This document shows positions 51,441-61,532 of a stretch of 64,000 nt of DNA, in pieces; within the stretch, counting starts at the first letter, position 1, and every line of letters begins with the position of its first letter. The translations under genes and the position numbers were made by a program. A model generated the notes under the pieces. That model did not search any database. It had not been told where the DNA came from and saw only the letters and a list, made by a program, of their open reading frames with translations. The stretch is taken from the NCBI RefSeq assembly GCF_028285565.1, contig NZ_JANQOY010000033.1:1-64000 (forward strand), read 5' to 3'. This stretch comes from Acaryochloris sp. IP29b_bin.148 (GTDB taxonomy: Bacteria; Cyanobacteriota; Cyanobacteriia; Thermosynechococcales; Thermosynechococcaceae).

Positions 51441-52976
51441 CTACCAATCCCCCTCATAGCTCGGGTACTGTTCAGGGGATTCCCCATGCACCTCCAAGAT
51501 TTCACCCATAGGTGCTTGTTTTTTCTTCTTTTTAGTTCGAGTGCTCTGAATTTGGTTGAGATCTGGCTCGATGGTTTCCAGTCGAACTTCAAAAGTCCAA
51601 CAATCTCCAAAATCAAAAAGATATTCCATTACGCTGCCTTCTGACAGGGGTAGGCTGCCAATTTTGACTTCATCCGTGTGGATGGTTTCTCCGGCAGAGA
51701 AGAAGCCACCTTCAGCATAGGGGTGCAGTACTTCCACTTTTCGCCCCATTGCGTTGGTATAGGTGAAGGAATCCAGGTGATCGGAGTCAAACTCAACGGA
51801 GGAAAGAATATAGGCACTGAGATCCTCTAAAGTAGCCTCTCCAGATATAGCGATCCGTCGCCATATTTTCCCTAAACTGACCTTAAAGATATGGCGATCG
51901 GGTCGGAAGTCTGAACTAGGCAAGACCAACGTTTTTTGCCATTTGGAGAAATGGGGTTGCAAGGCATCCTGTAATTCACCATAGGGGACGGATGGATCCA
52001 CCTCAGAAGGCCATGACATGTCGTGTTCTTGAAAGGCATTTTTGACCAAATTTAAAAGTGGCGTTCCCAAGGGTAGTGCTTCAAAACTTTTAATCCGCCA
52101 TCCTTTGCCAGCCTCCGGTTTACCAGTTGTGATTTTCAGTAAGCCGAACATCTCCATTAACGCTAAATTATGGACGCCAGGATAGTAGCTGAAAAAATCC
52201 CGAACCGTTCTTTTCGGATTAAAGGTATGCTTTTTCTTCTCAACAATCTTGTGCCAGCTTTGTAGACAGCGATTACCCTCTGTAAGGAATCCCATTCGCT
52301 CTTCACCGATCATTTCTCCATGGCTGCGGATTAGCCAAGCTTCTAGCAGCGTGCAGTAACGTTCTGTGGGATTGAGTTGCTGCCATTGGTCATAAACTGG
52401 CGAATTTAGCGCTAGAAATTGTTTTTTCCCTTTTGCTACTACTTTGACAATGCCCGTTGCCCTCAGCAACAGATACAGTCCATGAATCGGTGGATAGGAT
52501 TTTTGAGCTGGACGCTTTAGATCAATATTGATGGGGTTACTTAATTGTTGATTCAGTTCAGCCAAGTCTTTCATCGCAATGTGCTGTCTTTTACCACTGA
52601 CCGCTTGCCCGTCTGGGCCAATAAAATCTAGCAGCGTTTGGAAGTCTTGGAGGAGGGAGCCTGGTTGAGTCTCACTAATAGTGAGGGTTTTGAGTAGCGT
52701 CATCTCTTGCTCTGACAAGGAGACGTCTTCATCTAAGGACGCGGACATTAAATCGGTCCTGAGGGAGCGTAGAACATCTCCTGGCCCCTCCTTGGCGGTT
52801 GGAGCAGTGGCGTCTAGGAGGTCAGCCATCTGATCGGCCGCATCCATGATTTTGTTGAGCAACTCTTCTGGATTGATCTGGGTGCCAACTTCTGGTAGTT
52901 CAACCCCCATCAAATCAAGAAACTGCTGGATATCTGGGGGAGGAGCTGTCATCGGCACAGTCGGGACAGCGGGCAT
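51441..52976 (-). CDS. Plasmid pRiA4b ORF-3-like domain protein
   Basis: C-terminal FKVSLGKIWRRIAISGEATLEDLSAYILSSVEFDSDHLDSFTY..., MEYLFDFGDCWTFEVRLETIEPD typical of the family. Confidence 0.78.
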   Translation of the reverse strand: MPAVPTVPMTAPPPDIQQFLDLMGVELPEVGTQINPEELLNKIMDAADQMADLLDATAPTAKEGPGDVLRSLRTDLMSASLDEDVSLSEQEMTLLKTLTISETQPGSLLQDFQTLLDFIGPDGQAVSGKRQHIAMKDLAELNQQLSNPINIDLKRPAQKSYPPIHGLYLLLRATGIVKVVAKGKKQFLALNSPVYDQWQQLNPTERYCTLLEAWLIRSHGEMIGEERMGFLTEGNRCLQSWHKIVEKKKHTFNPKRTVRDFFSYYPGVHNLALMEMFGLLKITTGKPEAGKGWRIKSFEALPLGTPLLNLVKNAFQEHDMSWPSEVDPSVPYGELQDALQPHFSKWQKTLVLPSSDFRPDRHIFKVSLGKIWRRIAISGEATLEDLSAYILSSVEFDSDHLDSFTYTNAMGRKVEVLHPYAEGGFFSAGETIHTDEVKIGSLPLSEGSVMEYLFDFGDCWTFEVRLETIEPDLNQIQSTRTKKKKKQAPMGEILEVHGESPEQYPSYEGDW

Positions 52977-52995
52977 CAGGGGATTATTTTGAGGA

Positions 52996-53526
52996 TCAGC
53001 GAATGCGCTGATTATATTCGGCTTGGAAGGCTTCTATATCGGCTTGGCTGGTCATATCAAAGCCCGCCTGCATCCCCTGCAACATAAAGTTCTTGGCAAT
53101 GCCGCCTCGGGATGCATCAAACATCCAGTCGGCAAATTTGTCTTGGATAGAGGCGAGATATTTTGCGATCGCACCCCCACTCCGCAATTTATACTCCTGT
53201 TTCAGAAACGTCCAAAAGGCTACTAACTCAGGAATCGCATCCTCTACTTCACTTCGATCTCGTAGAGTGAGCTTGCGAGGCAGAATATCCTCCATCACAA
53301 TTTGGACATCCCTCTTGGTCATCTTTGGCAGCGTAAATTCACCGTAGTGATAGGCCATTTCGATAAACGTACCGATCCAAAAGCCTCCCTCTGGGTATTG
53401 GGTGGCATGGGTATTCCCAATCTCTGTGCCTAAGAACTCATTGATCACATCAATGATGTAGTCCTCCAATAATGGCTCGACCTCGTCATAATCCAGGCCG
53501 TCGAGCTGGCGAATATCAAACGTCAT
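52996..53526 (-). CDS. Hypothetical protein, probably co-transcribed with the pRiA4b ORF-3-like gene
   Basis: 176 aa; 19-bp gap to the downstream gene on the same strand; no family recognised. Confidence 0.7.
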   Translation of the reverse strand: MTFDIRQLDGLDYDEVEPLLEDYIIDVINEFLGTEIGNTHATQYPEGGFWIGTFIEMAYHYGEFTLPKMTKRDVQIVMEDILPRKLTLRDRSEVEDAIPELVAFWTFLKQEYKLRSGGAIAKYLASIQDKFADWMFDASRGGIAKNFMLQGMQAGFDMTSQADIEAFQAEYNQRIR

Positions 53527-53643
53527 GATCTAGGTCCTCAGAGCAGATATCTAGAGAGTACTGACATGGCTATTTGTCTTCAAGCGGTTGGCGTCAGATC
53601 AGGCATCCCAGACGCGATACAGTGAGTTGGTCACAGTTAGGAT

Positions 53644-54081
53644 CTAGCGTTCAGACTGATGTTTTAATTTTCGCCGTAATCTCTGTTCTTGTATGGCGTT
53701 CGCCTTGAGGGCTAATGCGAGTCCTACTAAGAGATAGGCAAAAATAATACCCTTGGCAACCGCCACCAAGGATGAATTAAAGACACCTGGATCGGGAGTA
53801 TTTGTCCTAAACTTATCCAGTTGACTGAGAAAGCTCAGTGCGAGCGCTCCTGCGGCAAACGCCCAGGCTGCCACTAAATAGGCAATGGCGTTGGCTTTCT
53901 GGCGAAGGACCCAATAGACAGCCAGTAGCAGAACACCGCCAAGGATATAGTCGTCAAACCAATTAAAAAAGCGAGAAATATCCAAAATATGGTTTGAGCG
54001 CCGAACGGCCTCGGCAAGGGGGAGGAAAATTCCCATAACGACCGCCATCTTGACTGATAGGTTGAGAGGCTGATTATCCAT
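53644..54081 (-). CDS. Hypothetical membrane protein
   Basis: 145 aa, four hydrophobic segments; close upstream shc gene on the same strand. Confidence 0.7.
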   Translation of the reverse strand: MDNQPLNLSVKMAVVMGIFLPLAEAVRRSNHILDISRFFNWFDDYILGGVLLLAVYWVLRQKANAIAYLVAAWAFAAGALALSFLSQLDKFRTNTPDPGVFNSSLVAVAKGIIFAYLLVGLALALKANAIQEQRLRRKLKHQSER

Positions 54082-54092
54082 CCGTTCTGGTT

Positions 54093-56102
54093 CTACGACT
54101 GATTATTGGGGAAGAGCCTCTGATAGCGACTCAGAGCCGTCAGGGGAAAATGCTGCTGATACAGATGGTATTTCAAATAGAAATGCCCAGGAAACCCGGT
54201 ACCTGTAAAGTAATCTTCATCCCAAGTTCCATCAATGGTTTGCGTCTGAGTGAGATACTCTACCCCTCGCTCAATTGCAGTCTGAGCATAGGTCCCCGTT
54301 GCCTCCCCTGCCGACAACAACCCCATCAGTGCCCAAGCCGTTTGGGATGCGGTACTTGGACCTTGGCCTTTGAGATTAGGGTGATCATAGCTGGTGCAGG
54401 TTTCTCCCCATCCCCCATCTGAGTTTTGGCAACTCACTAGCCAAGCGGCGGCTTGTTGAAGCTGAGGTTGGAACCCGTTGGGGTCGATTAAGGCTAAGGC
54501 GGCCACTACACCGCTAGTGCCATAGATATAATTCACACCCCAACGCCCAAACCAGCACCCCTCTGGCTCTTGTTCTGATCGCAAATACTGGAGTGCCCGG
54601 TCAACGCTATGCTGGCCCGTGGATTTATGGCAGCGTCCAATCATTTCTAAAACGCGGGCGGTGACATCCGCTGTATTGGGGTCAATCATGGCTTTAAGGT
54701 CACCGTAGGGGAGATTGTTGAGCCAGTCTTGATCATTATTAATATCAAAGGCAGCCCAGCCGCCGGGGCGGCATTGCATCGTCGCGATCCAATTGACGGC
54801 TCTGGAAATTGCCGCCGCCTTTGCCTGCTCATCGGGGAGCTGAATTTCATTTAAGGCCATCACCACCACTGCGGTATCATCCACATCGGGATAGAAGCGA
54901 TTATCAAACTCAAAGGCCCAGCCCCCCGGTTCCCCGCCCGGATTTTTGACGGACCAGTCTCCATAGTCGAGAATCTGGTGGTCTAAGAGCCATTCTCCTG
55001 CCTTCACCAAGGCCGGATGATCCGGTGCCAGTCCAGATTCCGCTAAGGCTCGAACCACTAGCGCCGTATCCCATACCGGAGAAATACAGGGTTGAATCCA
55101 GTATTGGTCGTCTGTTTCCAGGGCAAAGCCGTCAACGGCGGCTAGTCCCCGCTCGATAATGGGGTCGTGGACATCGTATTCCAAGGCTTTCAGGCCCAGT
55201 AAAGAATTGAGCATGGCTGGAATAATGCCGCCCCAGTCTCCTGTGGCCTCTTGCCGTTCTAGGATCCAGCGTTCGGCAGCTTGGATTCCCTCTTCACGAA
55301 ACGGGACAAGGTTCATGGTCTCGGCAAATTTGAACAAACCATCGAGATGGATAAAGGCATCGGTCCAATCGTTTTGCAAAGGGAGATCAAACTGAGCCCG
55401 CTCTCGACCTTCCAAGAACAGCTCATCCAGATTAAATCCCGGTTCTACAGCATAGACCGGCTCTCGATCCATGACGATCAGTAAGGGCACCGTACTGCCT
55501 CTGGCCCAACTCGACATTTCGTAAATGGTGAAGGGGAATTGTTCGGGCAGCAACATCACCCAGGGCGGTAACGAGGGAATACCGCGCCATTCATAACAGC
55601 CAATTAAGGCCAGATGCAATTTTGTAAAGATGCGGGTTCGGCTAATGCCCCCCTGTTCCAAAATAAAGGCTCTGGCCCGCTCCATGGCCGGATCGGTGGT
55701 CGAGACCCCCAATAGCTTCAGGGCCATATAGGCTTCCACCGAGACGCTGATTTCGCCACCATCGCCAAAATAGAGTTCCCAACCGCCGTGGTCGCGCTGT
55801 TGCGATCGCAAATACGTTTCCACCTTTGCCAACGGCCGACTGCGATCGCTGCCCCAAATCTTATGGAGCAAGACCACTTCCGAGGTGATCGACACATTCG
55901 ATTCCAACTCTGCCCACCAGTAGCCTTGGTCCTTTTGCTGGGTGAGAAGATAGCGTTGCGACGCTGCGATCGCAGCATCTACGGTTTTTGGGTTTACTCT
56001 GTCTTGAACTTGCATCGTCCCTGATTTCTTTGAGCCTGCCGTCACAACATCAACCCTAGCGTAAAAGCCGCGCCCTGGTTGGATAGCTGGACGATACCAC
56101 AA
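54093..56102 (-). CDS. shc: Squalene-hopene cyclase
   Basis: QW repeats (DGGWGETCTSYDHP, GYWWAELESN), FDNRFYPDVDDTAVVVMAL (DVDDTA), GTWDEDYFTGTGFPGHFYLKYHLY. MQVQDRVNP is the more likely start. Confidence 0.95.
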   Translation of the reverse strand: MWYRPAIQPGRGFYARVDVVTAGSKKSGTMQVQDRVNPKTVDAAIAASQRYLLTQQKDQGYWWAELESNVSITSEVVLLHKIWGSDRSRPLAKVETYLRSQQRDHGGWELYFGDGGEISVSVEAYMALKLLGVSTTDPAMERARAFILEQGGISRTRIFTKLHLALIGCYEWRGIPSLPPWVMLLPEQFPFTIYEMSSWARGSTVPLLIVMDREPVYAVEPGFNLDELFLEGRERAQFDLPLQNDWTDAFIHLDGLFKFAETMNLVPFREEGIQAAERWILERQEATGDWGGIIPAMLNSLLGLKALEYDVHDPIIERGLAAVDGFALETDDQYWIQPCISPVWDTALVVRALAESGLAPDHPALVKAGEWLLDHQILDYGDWSVKNPGGEPGGWAFEFDNRFYPDVDDTAVVVMALNEIQLPDEQAKAAAISRAVNWIATMQCRPGGWAAFDINNDQDWLNNLPYGDLKAMIDPNTADVTARVLEMIGRCHKSTGQHSVDRALQYLRSEQEPEGCWFGRWGVNYIYGTSGVVAALALIDPNGFQPQLQQAAAWLVSCQNSDGGWGETCTSYDHPNLKGQGPSTASQTAWALMGLLSAGEATGTYAQTAIERGVEYLTQTQTIDGTWDEDYFTGTGFPGHFYLKYHLYQQHFPLTALSRYQRLFPNNQS

Positions 56103-56325
56103 GTCACCCGGATAGATCTAAGCAGGAACGCCAGGATGCAATTCTTGGTTTGGCGTTCTGACGTCTGTTATGGTGTGTTCCTAAGTGAGGTTAAAAGGCT
56201 AGCCATAAAGCATAACTACCCCCAACGGTAGACCGGTTGGATTCTGTCTAACCTTTTGAGTCTCCGAGCAACACCCTAGGTTTAGAGGGATCTGTCTCTA
56301 TTGATGCACTGTAGAGGTCCCAGAG

Positions 56326-56871
56326 ATGAGCAATTCACCCTATTCTTCTAGTTCAGATCCAGCGTTCAATCAACCGTCTGGAAAATCATCGACTGCTGTT
56401 CAGTCTGTCGACTTAGACCGAACCGTTCAGACTATCGGCATGGAACAGACCCGACTCGACCAAGAGCTGCAACAATTGCGAGGTCGCACTGCGGCACTGA
56501 TCGGCCTGCTCGTAGGGCTGATGCTTTTAGTGGTAGGCGGATTTACCTGGCTCACCCTTGAATTACAAAATATCAGTCAGGACGAGCAGCAAGATGCCAG
56601 TAATGTGGATGCCGCCCTGGCCAATCGCGTAGAGCAACTAGAAGAACAAATCACCGATCTGAGTCAGGCGGTTCCGGGAAATTTAACAGATACACTGCGC
56701 TCCAACCAAACCACATTGGCACGGATTCAAACGCAACTACAGCAACTGACCACTCAGATCAAGGCCTTGGAGCAATCGCCCAGCCTTGTCCAACCTCAAC
56801 CTAATATTCCCCTGCCCAACGCTGCCCCTGCCAGCCCACCCGTCCCAGACCCCTCACAGCCCAACCCGTAA
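56326..56871 (+). CDS. Hypothetical protein with one TM and coiled coil
   Basis: TAALIGLLVGLMLLVVGGFTWL TM segment, then NRVEQLEEQITDLSQ.../LARIQTQLQQLTTQIKALEQ. Confidence 0.7.
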   Translation: MSNSPYSSSSDPAFNQPSGKSSTAVQSVDLDRTVQTIGMEQTRLDQELQQLRGRTAALIGLLVGLMLLVVGGFTWLTLELQNISQDEQQDASNVDAALANRVEQLEEQITDLSQAVPGNLTDTLRSNQTTLARIQTQLQQLTTQIKALEQSPSLVQPQPNIPLPNAAPASPPVPDPSQPNP

Positions 56872-57061
56872 TGAGCCGTATTGGGTCTTCTTATGAAGGG
56901 CATGGCATTGGCTGGAACTGATGCCATGCCCTCGCGTCCGTGTTGGTCAATCAAGATCAGGGATTAAGCACTGAATACTCTTTTTCAGGATGATTCAGTC
57001 AAAATACGGAGTCTGCTTCTACTGCCAATTTGTATGATGGGCATAGATATAGTGCCTTTTC

Positions 57062-59716
57062 ATGAAGTGTGAGATTCAACGGGCTTCAGCCCCAGACTGT
57101 AAAAAGATTCCGGCTGCGGAAGCAATGTCGCTTGGATGCGGAGACGGAATTGAATTTTACAAAACCATTATTCGTACCCTCCCTGATCTTATTTGGTTAA
57201 AAGATTCGGATGGTGTGTATCTGGCCTGTAATCATCGTTTCGAAGAGTTTCTCGGAGCCTCTGAACCAGAAATAGTGGGTAAGACTGATGACGATTTTGT
57301 GAATGCTAGGTTGGCCGATGGTTCACAAGCACGCGACCAGGATGTCATTCTGAAACGGTCCCCCGCCATTACAGAAGAATGGGCAACCTTTGCACAGGAT
57401 GGGCACCATGAACTTTTGGAAATTAGCCGACTTCCCGTGCAGGACGAGGATGGGGAACTGATCGGCATACTTGGCATTGGGCGCAATATTACGGCTCGCA
57501 GAGCATCAGAGGAAAAACTGCAAAAAAGTGAGGAACGGTTTTCTCTGGCGATGCGTGGAGCCAATGATGGGCTGTGGGACTGGAATCTGGAGACCCATGA
57601 AGTCTACTATTCACCCCGCTGGAAAAGCATGCTGGGTTATAACGATGATGAACTCACCCATGATCTCAGCACTTGGGAGAACCTGGTGCATCCCGATGAT
57701 AAAGGCAGGGTCTTGAAACTGGTTCAAGATTATTTAGTCGGCAAAGCTGATGCTTTTGATGTTGAAATGCGGATGCAGCATAAAGCAGGGCATGACGTGT
57801 TTGTGCTCTCGCGTGCATTTCTGGTCCATCGAGCGTCGGATGGTAAGGCTATTCGCCTAGTGGGTACTCATGTTGATATTACAACCCGCAAAAAAGCAGA
57901 CGCCTTTAATGACAAGAATGCCAAAATTTTGGAGATGATCGCTACCGGAAAACCCGCTGCTGAAATTTATGGTGAAATTGCTTTAATGTATGAAGCCCGC
58001 CATCCTGGCCTGCGATGTTCCATGCTGGAGTTGCAAGATGGACAATTGATGCATGGCGGGGCTCCTAGTCTACCCAAGGCATACTGCGATGCAGTTCATG
58101 GCCTCAAAAATGGCCCGAATGTCGGCTCCTGTGGCACCTCGACTTATACCGGCAAGCGGGTTTTAGTTGAGAATATTGCCACCGATCCTAAATGGGCCAA
58201 GATTAAGCATGTGGCACTGCCTCACGGCATGCGGTGCTGTTGGTCTGAACCGATTAAAAATTCGTCGGGCCAAGTGCTAGGGGCCTTTGGCATGTATTAC
58301 AACTACCCTGCCTTGCCCAATGCAGCGGAGTCCAACGATCTGACATCTGCGGCTAGATTGGCGGGGATTGTCATGGAGCGGGACCAAGCGCAAAAGCGGA
58401 TTCGAGAATTGGCCTTTACTGATGAACTCACAGGGCTTGCCAGTCGAGCCCACTTCTATCAGGTTCTGGAAGCCTCAATCACACGGTCTAAACGATATAC
58501 CTCTCGTTTGGGACTTCTCTATATCGATTTAGATAACTTTAAAGGCGTCAATGACAGCCTCGGGCATGATGCCGGTGATTTGTTGCTAAAAGAAATTGCC
58601 CAGCGGTTGCAAGGGGTCGCTCGTGACACTGATTTTGTGGCCCGTCTGAGTGGGGATGAATTTTGTATTCTGGTCAATGATGTCCCTGACGACTATGTTG
58701 CCACCCATGTGGCTCAACGGTGCCTGGAAGTGGTATCAACCCCCATCGAACTATTGGCCCGGAAATTTACGCCGGCTTGCAGTATTGGAATTGCCCACTA
58801 TCCCGATGACGGACAAGATCTGGCCAGCCTGATCAAAGCAGCGGATACGTCACTGTATGCCGCCAAAGAACGGGGAAAAAATCGACTGGCGTTCTATAAA
58901 CCTGAGCTGACCCAAGCTGCGGAGTACCGGTTTCGGGTGGAACAACATCTCAGGGAAGCGGTCGAGAAACAGCAGTTGTCTCTGGTGTATCAACCCCAAG
59001 TTCAGATACGAACGGGCAGCATTATCGGTGTTGAGGCACTCGCACGCTGGCATCACCCCCAATTAGGTTCAGTTCCACCCACGGAATTTATCGCCACCGC
59101 TGAACGAATCGGTATGATTAAACCCCTGACGGAGTGGGTGTTGACAACCGCCTGTAATCAAGCGGTTGCCTGGAAACAGGCTGGTTTGCCTGCCCTGCGC
59201 ATGGCGGTGAATATTTCTCCAGTTCATTTCCTCGATAAGGATTTTGTGTCCTTGATTCAACGAGTGATTGATGAGACCGGCATGGTGCCATCAGAACTAG
59301 AGCTGGAAGTGACTGAGAGTGTTGTGCAAACCGATCAAGAAAATCTCTCCATTTTTCAAGCTTTGAAAGATCTCGGTGTTTTACTAGCCATTGATGATTT
59401 TGGCACAGGATATTCATCCTTTGCGTCTCTTAAACATCTTGCGGTTGATTGTCTGAAAATTGATAAATACTTTATCGATGATATGCTGACCGACGATAAA
59501 TCCAAGACGCTGATTGGTGCCATGATCGAAATGGGCCACAATCTAGAGCATGAAATTATTGCCGAAGGGGTTGAAACCACCGAGCAAAATCATATGCTCA
59601 AAGAATTAGGATGCGAGACAGTACAAGGATATCTGTTAAGCAAGCCCGTTAGCGCCCAGACAATCGCCAAGCTACTGACAGGCAATGGTTTGGATAAACA
59701 GGAAAAGGTTGCCTGA
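57062..59716 (+). CDS. PAS-PAS-GAF-GGDEF-EAL signalling protein
   Basis: DELTGLASRAHFYQ, DLDNFKGVNDSLGHDAGD, VARLSGDEFCILV, VEALARWHHPQLG, DDFGTGYSSFASLK. Confidence 0.93.
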   Translation: MKCEIQRASAPDCKKIPAAEAMSLGCGDGIEFYKTIIRTLPDLIWLKDSDGVYLACNHRFEEFLGASEPEIVGKTDDDFVNARLADGSQARDQDVILKRSPAITEEWATFAQDGHHELLEISRLPVQDEDGELIGILGIGRNITARRASEEKLQKSEERFSLAMRGANDGLWDWNLETHEVYYSPRWKSMLGYNDDELTHDLSTWENLVHPDDKGRVLKLVQDYLVGKADAFDVEMRMQHKAGHDVFVLSRAFLVHRASDGKAIRLVGTHVDITTRKKADAFNDKNAKILEMIATGKPAAEIYGEIALMYEARHPGLRCSMLELQDGQLMHGGAPSLPKAYCDAVHGLKNGPNVGSCGTSTYTGKRVLVENIATDPKWAKIKHVALPHGMRCCWSEPIKNSSGQVLGAFGMYYNYPALPNAAESNDLTSAARLAGIVMERDQAQKRIRELAFTDELTGLASRAHFYQVLEASITRSKRYTSRLGLLYIDLDNFKGVNDSLGHDAGDLLLKEIAQRLQGVARDTDFVARLSGDEFCILVNDVPDDYVATHVAQRCLEVVSTPIELLARKFTPACSIGIAHYPDDGQDLASLIKAADTSLYAAKERGKNRLAFYKPELTQAAEYRFRVEQHLREAVEKQQLSLVYQPQVQIRTGSIIGVEALARWHHPQLGSVPPTEFIATAERIGMIKPLTEWVLTTACNQAVAWKQAGLPALRMAVNISPVHFLDKDFVSLIQRVIDETGMVPSELELEVTESVVQTDQENLSIFQALKDLGVLLAIDDFGTGYSSFASLKHLAVDCLKIDKYFIDDMLTDDKSKTLIGAMIEMGHNLEHEIIAEGVETTEQNHMLKELGCETVQGYLLSKPVSAQTIAKLLTGNGLDKQEKVA

Positions 59717-59845
59717 GGAAAGATGAGCACAGCAGCAATGGTCGGAAGAATAGAAGTTGAGGTAAGTCGCTACGCTTGCCTCACATGCTGTGGGAAAACT
59801 GAATCAAGCTTTGTATCGTCACTCAAGAGGCTGAGCTAGCTAAAT

Positions 59846-60793
59846 ATGTCGAAGTATTTGCGTAACCCCACTCAACGGTTGATCAGCAGTGGAGTGATGG
59901 GAACCTTGACTGGAGCGATGCTGTTCGCTTGGCCCAGTTATGCCAACTTTAAACCCCCTGGTGATTTGGAAAAACCAGGGAATCGTCGAGGATTAGCCAC
60001 TCGATTGTTTGAACGTCGACCTGGTCCCCTCAATGAAAGTACCCCTCGGCGAGGGCCTGCGAGAGTGACCCCCGTCCCGCTACCGAGTCCAGAAGCTCCC
60101 CCACTTTGGGATTTGCCCTCCGACCCTACCCCATCCTCTCCGCAGAAACCCTGTGTGGCTGGCAGGAACCCCACTTTGACCACGTTGGTTCCCAACAGCA
60201 ATATCGGTTTGACGGCATCCGCTGCTCCGACCTTCTATTGGTACACCCCCACGAACAGCTATAAGCTTGTGCAGTTCAGCTTGTTCAAAATGGATCCGGT
60301 TGGCAACCCCCTCACCCAGGTCTATACTTCTACCCTGCAAGTCTCTGGCAAAGCTGGGTTGTCGAGTGTTACGGTGCTTGCCCAAGAGACAACCCTCACC
60401 TTAGAACCTGGAACCGATTATCGTTGGCAAGTGGGTCTGTATTGTTCTCCCAACCAGCAACAGGGCATCGTGGCTAATGGGTGGATTCGCTTTGTCCCGC
60501 CTCCTTCTAAGTTGGTGAAGAAACTAGTGAAGGCAGACGCTCGCCAAACAGCAGATCTGTATGCGGAAGCGGGGTATTGGTATGACGCTGTCCACGCATT
60601 TGCGATCGCACAGCCTACCCAACCCCAAGAGGCCAACCTAACCCAAGCCTGGCAAGCTTTATTGACATCGGACGCCGTTCAATTGCCTGAGATTGCAGCG
60701 TGTCTATCAGACAGTAAAGAGCCTAATACAGCGTCGAGTAAACCGGGGAATCGCTCATCCAGTTCTGCTCGCCGCAGCGAATTGAGATGTTGA
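59846..60793 (+). CDS. DUF928 domain-containing protein
   Basis: Signal peptide; TLVPNSNIGLTASAAPTFYWYTP, LEPGTDYRWQVGLYCSPNQQQGIVANGWI, ADLYAEAGYWYDAV. Confidence 0.85.
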   Translation: MSKYLRNPTQRLISSGVMGTLTGAMLFAWPSYANFKPPGDLEKPGNRRGLATRLFERRPGPLNESTPRRGPARVTPVPLPSPEAPPLWDLPSDPTPSSPQKPCVAGRNPTLTTLVPNSNIGLTASAAPTFYWYTPTNSYKLVQFSLFKMDPVGNPLTQVYTSTLQVSGKAGLSSVTVLAQETTLTLEPGTDYRWQVGLYCSPNQQQGIVANGWIRFVPPPSKLVKKLVKADARQTADLYAEAGYWYDAVHAFAIAQPTQPQEANLTQAWQALLTSDAVQLPEIAACLSDSKEPNTASSKPGNRSSSSARRSELRC

Positions 60794-61011
60794 GTGCCTT
60801 CTTTGCGGGAATAAATCACCCCTGACTCCCGCAACACCTTGAAGTGGTGAGACAAGGTGGACTTGGCAATCTCACAATCAAAGGCATTACAAGTCAACTC
60901 ACCCGACGTTGCTAACTGACGAACAATGTCTAACCGGACTGGGTCTCCTAAGGCATATAACACAGCTGCCAAGGAGATTTGCTGCGGTTCTGGGTGAAAC
61001 AAGATTTTCAT
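60679..61011 (-). CDS. ArsR-family transcriptional regulator
   Basis: LYALGDPVRLDIVRQLATSGELTCNAFDCEIAKSTLSHHFKVLRESGVIYSRKEGTQHLNSLR. Confidence 0.9.
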   Translation of the reverse strand: MKILFHPEPQQISLAAVLYALGDPVRLDIVRQLATSGELTCNAFDCEIAKSTLSHHFKVLRESGVIYSRKEGTQHLNSLRRAELDERFPGLLDAVLGSLLSDRHAAISGN

Positions 61012-61045
61012 AGTTGCATTATGCCATGGGATGATCTATATTCTA

Positions 61046-61076
61046 ATTGTTCGAGGCTTTCGAATAAAAGAACAAT
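61046..61076. promoter_or_regulatory. Candidate ArsR operator between divergent arsR-like and trx genes
   Basis: ATTGTTC (61046-61052) / GAACAAT (61070-61076) inverted repeat enclosing TTCGA-GGCTT-TCGAA. Confidence 0.55.
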
Positions 61077-61091
61077 ATAGGAGGGCAATCG

Positions 61092-61415
61092 ATGTCTTCT
61101 ACAACCGCTATCAATGACACCACCTTTGCCACAGAGGTACTTGAGAGTCAGCAGCCTGTTCTCGTCGATTTTTGGGCACCTTGGTGTGGACCTTGCCGAA
61201 TGGTCGGTCCAATGGTCGAAGACCTGGCCTCAGACTATAAGGATCAGGTCAAAGTCGTTAAGTTCAACGTGGATGAAGGTAGCGATATTGCCAGTCAGTA
61301 CGGCATTCGCAGCATTCCCACATTAATCGTATTTAAGGAAGGTCAACCCGTTGAAACCCTAGTGGGTGCTTCCCCGAAATCAACCTTGGTTGAAGCCTTA
61401 GACAAACATCTGTAA
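61092..61415 (+). CDS. trxA: Thioredoxin
   Basis: [47 protein letters not shown]. Confidence 0.95.
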   Translation: MSSTTAINDTTFATEVLESQQPVLVDFWAPWCGPCRMVGPMVEDLASDYKDQVKVVKFNVDEGSDIASQYGIRSIPTLIVFKEGQPVETLVGASPKSTLVEALDKHL

Positions 61416-61438
61416 GGCTACTTACTTTGCATTCCTGA

Positions 61439-61466
61439 CGTTAAGGCGTAGCGCGCCGCCTTAACG
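61439..61466 (+). terminator. Hairpin downstream of trx
   Basis: CGTTAAGGCG (61439-61448) / CGCCTTAACG (61457-61466), 8-nt loop. Confidence 0.5.
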
Positions 61467-61532
61467 ATTCTATTGTCCTGCTAAGCAAGCCACTTCAGCT
61501 CTTTCATCCCCAATACATCGGGAGAGTTCTAC

